Assembly: GCA_965222745.1 (NCBI GenBank)
Contig: CBDCUW010000005.1
Span: 992,001-1,056,000 of the forward strand
From: CBDCUW01 sp965222745
Lineage (GTDB): Bacteria; Planctomycetota; Planctomycetia; Pirellulales; Pirellulaceae
Reading direction: 5' to 3'
Length of the DNA: 64,000 bases
The translations under genes were made by a program, and so were the position numbers. This document shows positions 61,136 to 64,000 of this stretch, piece after piece. The notes beneath the pieces were generated by a model. That model was not told where the DNA came from. It worked only from the letters and a program-made list of their open reading frames with translations, and ran no database searches. Every line of letters starts with the position of its first letter. Within the stretch, counting starts at the first letter, position 1.

Positions 61136-63130
61136 CTAATTAGGGGACGCCAGCACGATCCATTTGCCGTCAGGGCTGAAGCAGACGGAGGTGAAGGCGC
61201 GGTCTTTGTCGACGTCGTCTACTGGTTTCAGCGAATCTTCCTGGTCGGGCGAAAACTGATACAGCAGACTCTTTTTCTTCTCCTGCGAGTACATGTTGAA
61301 CAAAATTCGTTTGCCGTCGGGAGACCATGCCAGGTCGCCGGCGAATTGTTTGTTGGAAGCGTGATACGTTTTTAACCTGGGGTCCCCTGTCATATGGACG
61401 ATCGCCAGTTGCTGTTTATTAGGCAATCGTCCTTTGAAGACCATTTTTGTGCTGTCGGGCGACCAGCACATGTTCCAAAAAATGTACTGATAGGGATGGT
61501 CGTTTTTTTCCAGCACCACGCGTGACTTGCCGCTTTCCACGTCGTAGGCCCGCAAGGAATTGTCGTTGGTGTAAGCGATTGTTTTTCCGTCGGGTGACCA
61601 CTGCGCCGCCCAACCGTCGGAAATGCGTTGGTGTGCGCTGCCATCGGCATTCATGATCCACACTCCGCTGCCCCCTTCGTAGCGCGAACAGGCGAACTGC
61701 GTGCCGTCGGGAGACCAGGTGGGCATCAGGCCGTCGCAAAGGTTGTGTACGTTTTGGCCGTCCAGGGTCATCTTCAAGATTCGCGACTTGCTGATCCCTT
61801 CCACAGGAACGACGTCAAAAGCGATCCACTTGCCGTCATGAGAAACGGCCGGTGACCCGCACGTCGGAAACTCGCGGCGGCGATAGACTTCGCGAGTTTC
61901 GGACGAATCGGTGGAGACCAGCACCAAGGAATGGAGCGATTTTCTTTTGAATTCGAACTCCAACACAGACAGTTTTTTGTCGTCGTCAAGATCGAAATGA
62001 TGAAAGTAAAACCGGCGCAGCAATTGAAACAGATTGCGTTTGCTGGAAAAAACGAATTCCTCAAACGAGAGCGCGTCGTCGTTGTTTTCGTCTTTGGGGA
62101 TGGTCGCCCACGAATAGTTGAAGTTACCAAGCATCGACAAGCGATATTCGTTGAGCGAGAGTTTGCCATCACCGTCGTCGTCAAATCCCGTCAGCGCCGA
62201 CGAAACGAGATTTTTGCGGTACTGGGGAACTGAGGCTGCCAATTCTTTCGCGTCCAACTGCGCGTCCAGGTTGGTGTCGGCATCACGAAACGCCGCGATT
62301 GGATCGACAATGTTCGGACCATCGGCACGAGTGAACTCTCGCAACGTGACTTCGCCGTCATCATTGCGATCGGCGTCGGCAAAATCCTCTTCCGCCGTCT
62401 GCGGCCTCCACCAGGTCTCGATGAATTCCGATTTCGAGATCACGTCGTCCGCGTTGGCGTCGGACCTCATGAAGCGGGCGAAATTCACCACCCGCCCATT
62501 CTTCAGCCGCAAGCGTTCTCCGGTGCTCCAACGAATTCCGAGTTGGATTTCCAGGAACCGCTTCGCTTCTTCGCGGCTGACCATGTGGTCGCCGTTGGGG
62601 TCGGCTTGCGAAACGATTTCGCGATCCAACCGGCGGCGATTGTCGGTTGCCAGCGATGCCGCGAAGTTGATCGCAAAAAAAGTGCTGTTCATCTGCTCTT
62701 GGGGGCGATGGTTCCAGCCGTCATAGGCTTGATCCATTGCCTCGATCGCTTGCTCCAGCAGCCCATCGAACGGATCGGGCATCGGTCCCCGCTGGGCAGC
62801 CGTGCCAATGCCCGGCATGGTGGCGAATTCGGATCGCGAGATCAAACGATTTCCGTTCAGGTCAAACAGCTGGAAATCTCGCTGGAGAACTTTTTTGCCG
62901 CCCTGGCGCTTCAAGTATTCCTGCAGGCTGAGTTGTTTGTTGTTGTCGGTGTCAAGTTGGCCGAAGGCGGCGTCCCGCTTTTCGTCGATCGCTGAACCGG
63001 CAGCCAGGCAGCACCTGCCGGCCGCGGTCAGTCCCAGGGCGCAAAGCATCGCCGCCGCGAATTCCACGGTAGGCCGACTTGTTTCCCAGGCGGCCAGTTT
63101 CGGTTTGGGCAACCCCGACAAAAACTGCAT
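61136..63130 (-). CDS. EF-hand and PD40 (TolB-like) propeller protein
   Basis: 664 residues from the ATG at 63128-63130, three bases after the MoxR stop. Nine EF-hand-like calcium loops are seen, including DTDNNKQLSLQE (60-71), DLNGNRLISRSE (90-101), DPNGDHMVSREE, DANADDVISKSE, DRNDDGEVTLRE, DDDGDGKLSLNE and DLDDDKKLSVLE. Six PD40 blades follow (SHDGKWIAFD, SPDGTQFACS, SPDGKTIAYT, SPDSTKMVFK, SPDGKRILFN, SPDGKWIVLA). A signal-like stretch (MLCALGLTAAGRCCLAAG) starts at residue 28, and residues 12-22 are encoded by a palindromic repeat, so the ATG at 63049 is a good alternative start. Probably secreted; role in the cluster unknown. Confidence 0.85.
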   Translation of the reverse strand: MQFLSGLPKPKLAAWETSRPTVEFAAAMLCALGLTAAGRCCLAAGSAIDEKRDAAFGQLDTDNNKQLSLQEYLKRQGGKKVLQRDFQLFDLNGNRLISRSEFATMPGIGTAAQRGPMPDPFDGLLEQAIEAMDQAYDGWNHRPQEQMNSTFFAINFAASLATDNRRRLDREIVSQADPNGDHMVSREEAKRFLEIQLGIRWSTGERLRLKNGRVVNFARFMRSDANADDVISKSEFIETWWRPQTAEEDFADADRNDDGEVTLREFTRADGPNIVDPIAAFRDADTNLDAQLDAKELAASVPQYRKNLVSSALTGFDDDGDGKLSLNEYRLSMLGNFNYSWATIPKDENNDDALSFEEFVFSSKRNLFQLLRRFYFHHFDLDDDKKLSVLEFEFKRKSLHSLVLVSTDSSETREVYRRREFPTCGSPAVSHDGKWIAFDVVPVEGISKSRILKMTLDGQNVHNLCDGLMPTWSPDGTQFACSRYEGGSGVWIMNADGSAHQRISDGWAAQWSPDGKTIAYTNDNSLRAYDVESGKSRVVLEKNDHPYQYIFWNMCWSPDSTKMVFKGRLPNKQQLAIVHMTGDPRLKTYHASNKQFAGDLAWSPDGKRILFNMYSQEKKKSLLYQFSPDQEDSLKPVDDVDKDRAFTSVCFSPDGKWIVLASPN
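63073..63095. repeat. GCCGAC-type palindrome at the 5' end of the EF-hand gene
   Basis: GTAGGCCGACTTGTTTCCCA followed by GGCGGCC, a slightly decayed copy of the element at 9194. It lies between the two possible start codons (63130 and 63049) and is read in frame as AAWETSRPT if the first is used. Confidence 0.7.
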
Positions 63131-63133
63131 CGA

Positions 63134-64000
63134 TCAACCCCGCGCTGCCGCCGTCGAAACTCCCGCGGGCGATCCATTGTCGATTCCACCTTCGACCGTC
63201 TCCTGAACCAGACGCTTGACAATCTGCCTGGCGTCGACCCCTTCGCTTTGGGCAGCAAAGGTGGTGATCATGCGATGTGTCAGCACAGGTTCGGCAACGG
63301 CTTGAATGTCCTCCAGCCGGACCATGTACTGGCCACTTAGCGCCGCGCGGGTCTTGCCGCCCAGGATCAAATACTGAACCGCGCGCGGACCGGCGCCCCA
63401 GGAGACCAAAGGCTTCAACCAATCGGGGGCAACGTCCTCTTTCGGACGAGTCTTGCGCACTAGCTTCACGGCAAACTGATAAATGTGTTCCGGCACAGGA
63501 ACTCGGCGAACCAGATGCTGGAACGCCAAGATGTCTTCGGCGTGAAGCAGCGCGTCCAGTTTCGGTAGCTCGTCCCCCGTCGTGGTGCGAGCGATCTGAA
63601 CCTCTTCGGCCTCCGAAGGATAATCCAGCTCGATCAAAAACATGAACCGGTCCAGCTGGGCTTCGGGAAGCGGGTAAGTCCCTTCCTGTTCCACCGGATT
63701 TTGAGTGGCCAGCACCAAAAAGGGCTCGTCCAAATCGTAGGGCTTGCCAAGCACGGTGACGCGGTGTTCCTGCATCGCTTCGAGCATCGCCGCCTGGGTC
63801 TTGGGAGGAGCCCGGTTGATCTCGTCGGCCAAGACGATGTTGGCAAACACCGGGCCGTGCACAAACTGAAACTCGCGGCGCCCTTCGGCGGTGTCCTGCA
63901 AAATGTCGGTTCCCGTGATGTCCATCGGCATCAGGTCGGGAGTGAACTGCACGCGAGAAAAATCGAGCGACATGGTTTCGGCAAGCTTGCTGACCAACAG
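63134..64000 (-). CDS. MoxR-family AAA+ ATPase (cut by window edge)
   Basis: 288 residues in view; the N-terminus with Walker A is beyond the right edge. The AAA+ core is clear: RVQFTPDLMPMDITGTDI, Walker B region NIVLADEINRAPPKTQAAML, sensor-1 LATQNPVEQEGTYPLPEAQL, arginine-finger context LDRFMFLIELDYPSEAEE, and the C-terminal lid (SWGAGPRAVQYLILGGKTRA). MoxR ATPases act as chaperones that remodel VWA-domain partners, which fits the DUF58 and two VWA genes downstream. The EF-hand/PD40 gene starts three bases after its stop. Confidence 0.95.
   Translation of the reverse strand: MLVSKLAETMSLDFSRVQFTPDLMPMDITGTDILQDTAEGRREFQFVHGPVFANIVLADEINRAPPKTQAAMLEAMQEHRVTVLGKPYDLDEPFLVLATQNPVEQEGTYPLPEAQLDRFMFLIELDYPSEAEEVQIARTTTGDELPKLDALLHAEDILAFQHLVRRVPVPEHIYQFAVKLVRKTRPKEDVAPDWLKPLVSWGAGPRAVQYLILGGKTRAALSGQYMVRLEDIQAVAEPVLTHRMITTFAAQSEGVDARQIVKRLVQETVEGGIDNGSPAGVSTAAARG

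Overview
The window looks like a chromosomal segment of a planctomycete, most likely in or near the Pirellulaceae (Rhodopirellula-type). The reasons are the dense set of phylum-typical families (PSD1/DUF1549/DUF1553, DUF1501, DUF1552, DUF1587/1592/1588/1585, Tat-exported Gfo/Idh/MocA oxidoreductases, M56/BlaI pairs, EF-hand and PD40 proteins), the NPYxAP/NPYxSP N-terminal motif of small membrane proteins, and many short dispersed palindromes. This is judged from the translated sequence alone; no database search was run.

Layout. 1-5.1 kb: start of leuS (minus, runs off the left edge), a TPR lipoprotein, a mirrored hexanucleotide repeat and a UvrA paralogue. 5.1-9.4 kb: a loose block of six small plus-strand genes (membrane protein, DUF1428, VOC/glyoxalase, NPYASP membrane protein, lipoprotein, zinc-ribbon protein) with large gaps. 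9.4-14.8 kb: PSD1/DUF1549/DUF1553 plus DUF1501 pair, then a PIG-L deacetylase. 14.8-21.3 kb: housekeeping-type genes (FtsX-type ABC permease and ATPase, Der GTPase, family-4 uracil-DNA glycosylase, a second MurE-like ligase). 21.4-27.4 kb: two Tat Gfo/Idh/MocA proteins, a leucine-rich lipoprotein, a secreted propeller-like protein. 27.5-31.1 kb: a BlaI/BlaR1-type regulator and membrane peptidase with a clear operator. 31.4-35.5 kb: a lone DNA N6-adenine methyltransferase divergent from a TIR-domain protein, then a secreted VWA protein. 35.6-45.0 kb: two DUF1552/DUF1592 pairs back to back on opposite strands. 45.0-46.6 kb: three small membrane or lipoproteins.

46.6-64.0 kb is the most coherent part: about eleven minus-strand genes, nearly all overlapping by 1-4 bases or a few bases apart. 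They run from MoxR (cut by the right edge) through an EF-hand/PD40 protein, DUF58, a BatA-type VWA protein, a second VWA protein with a glutaminase-like region, a large DUF4175-like membrane protein, two secreted helical proteins, an alpha/alpha-toroid (squalene-cyclase-like) protein and a TlpA-tipped secreted protein. This is a MoxR/Bat-type chaperone-VWA cluster with planctomycete additions. Within it the DUF4175-like gene appears to be split by an in-frame TGA sitting in a potential UPGC motif (53019-53021).

Dispersed palindromes are a theme. One family ends in GTCGGC/GCCGAC (many copies, bracketing the uracil-DNA glycosylase gene, and in two places lying inside the 5' end of a coding frame). 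Others are a 247-bp palindrome with a 24-bp perfect stem, a CTTTGTG-type palindrome and a GTTCCCACG-type palindrome. I saw no rRNA, tRNA, CRISPR array, transposase or integrase.
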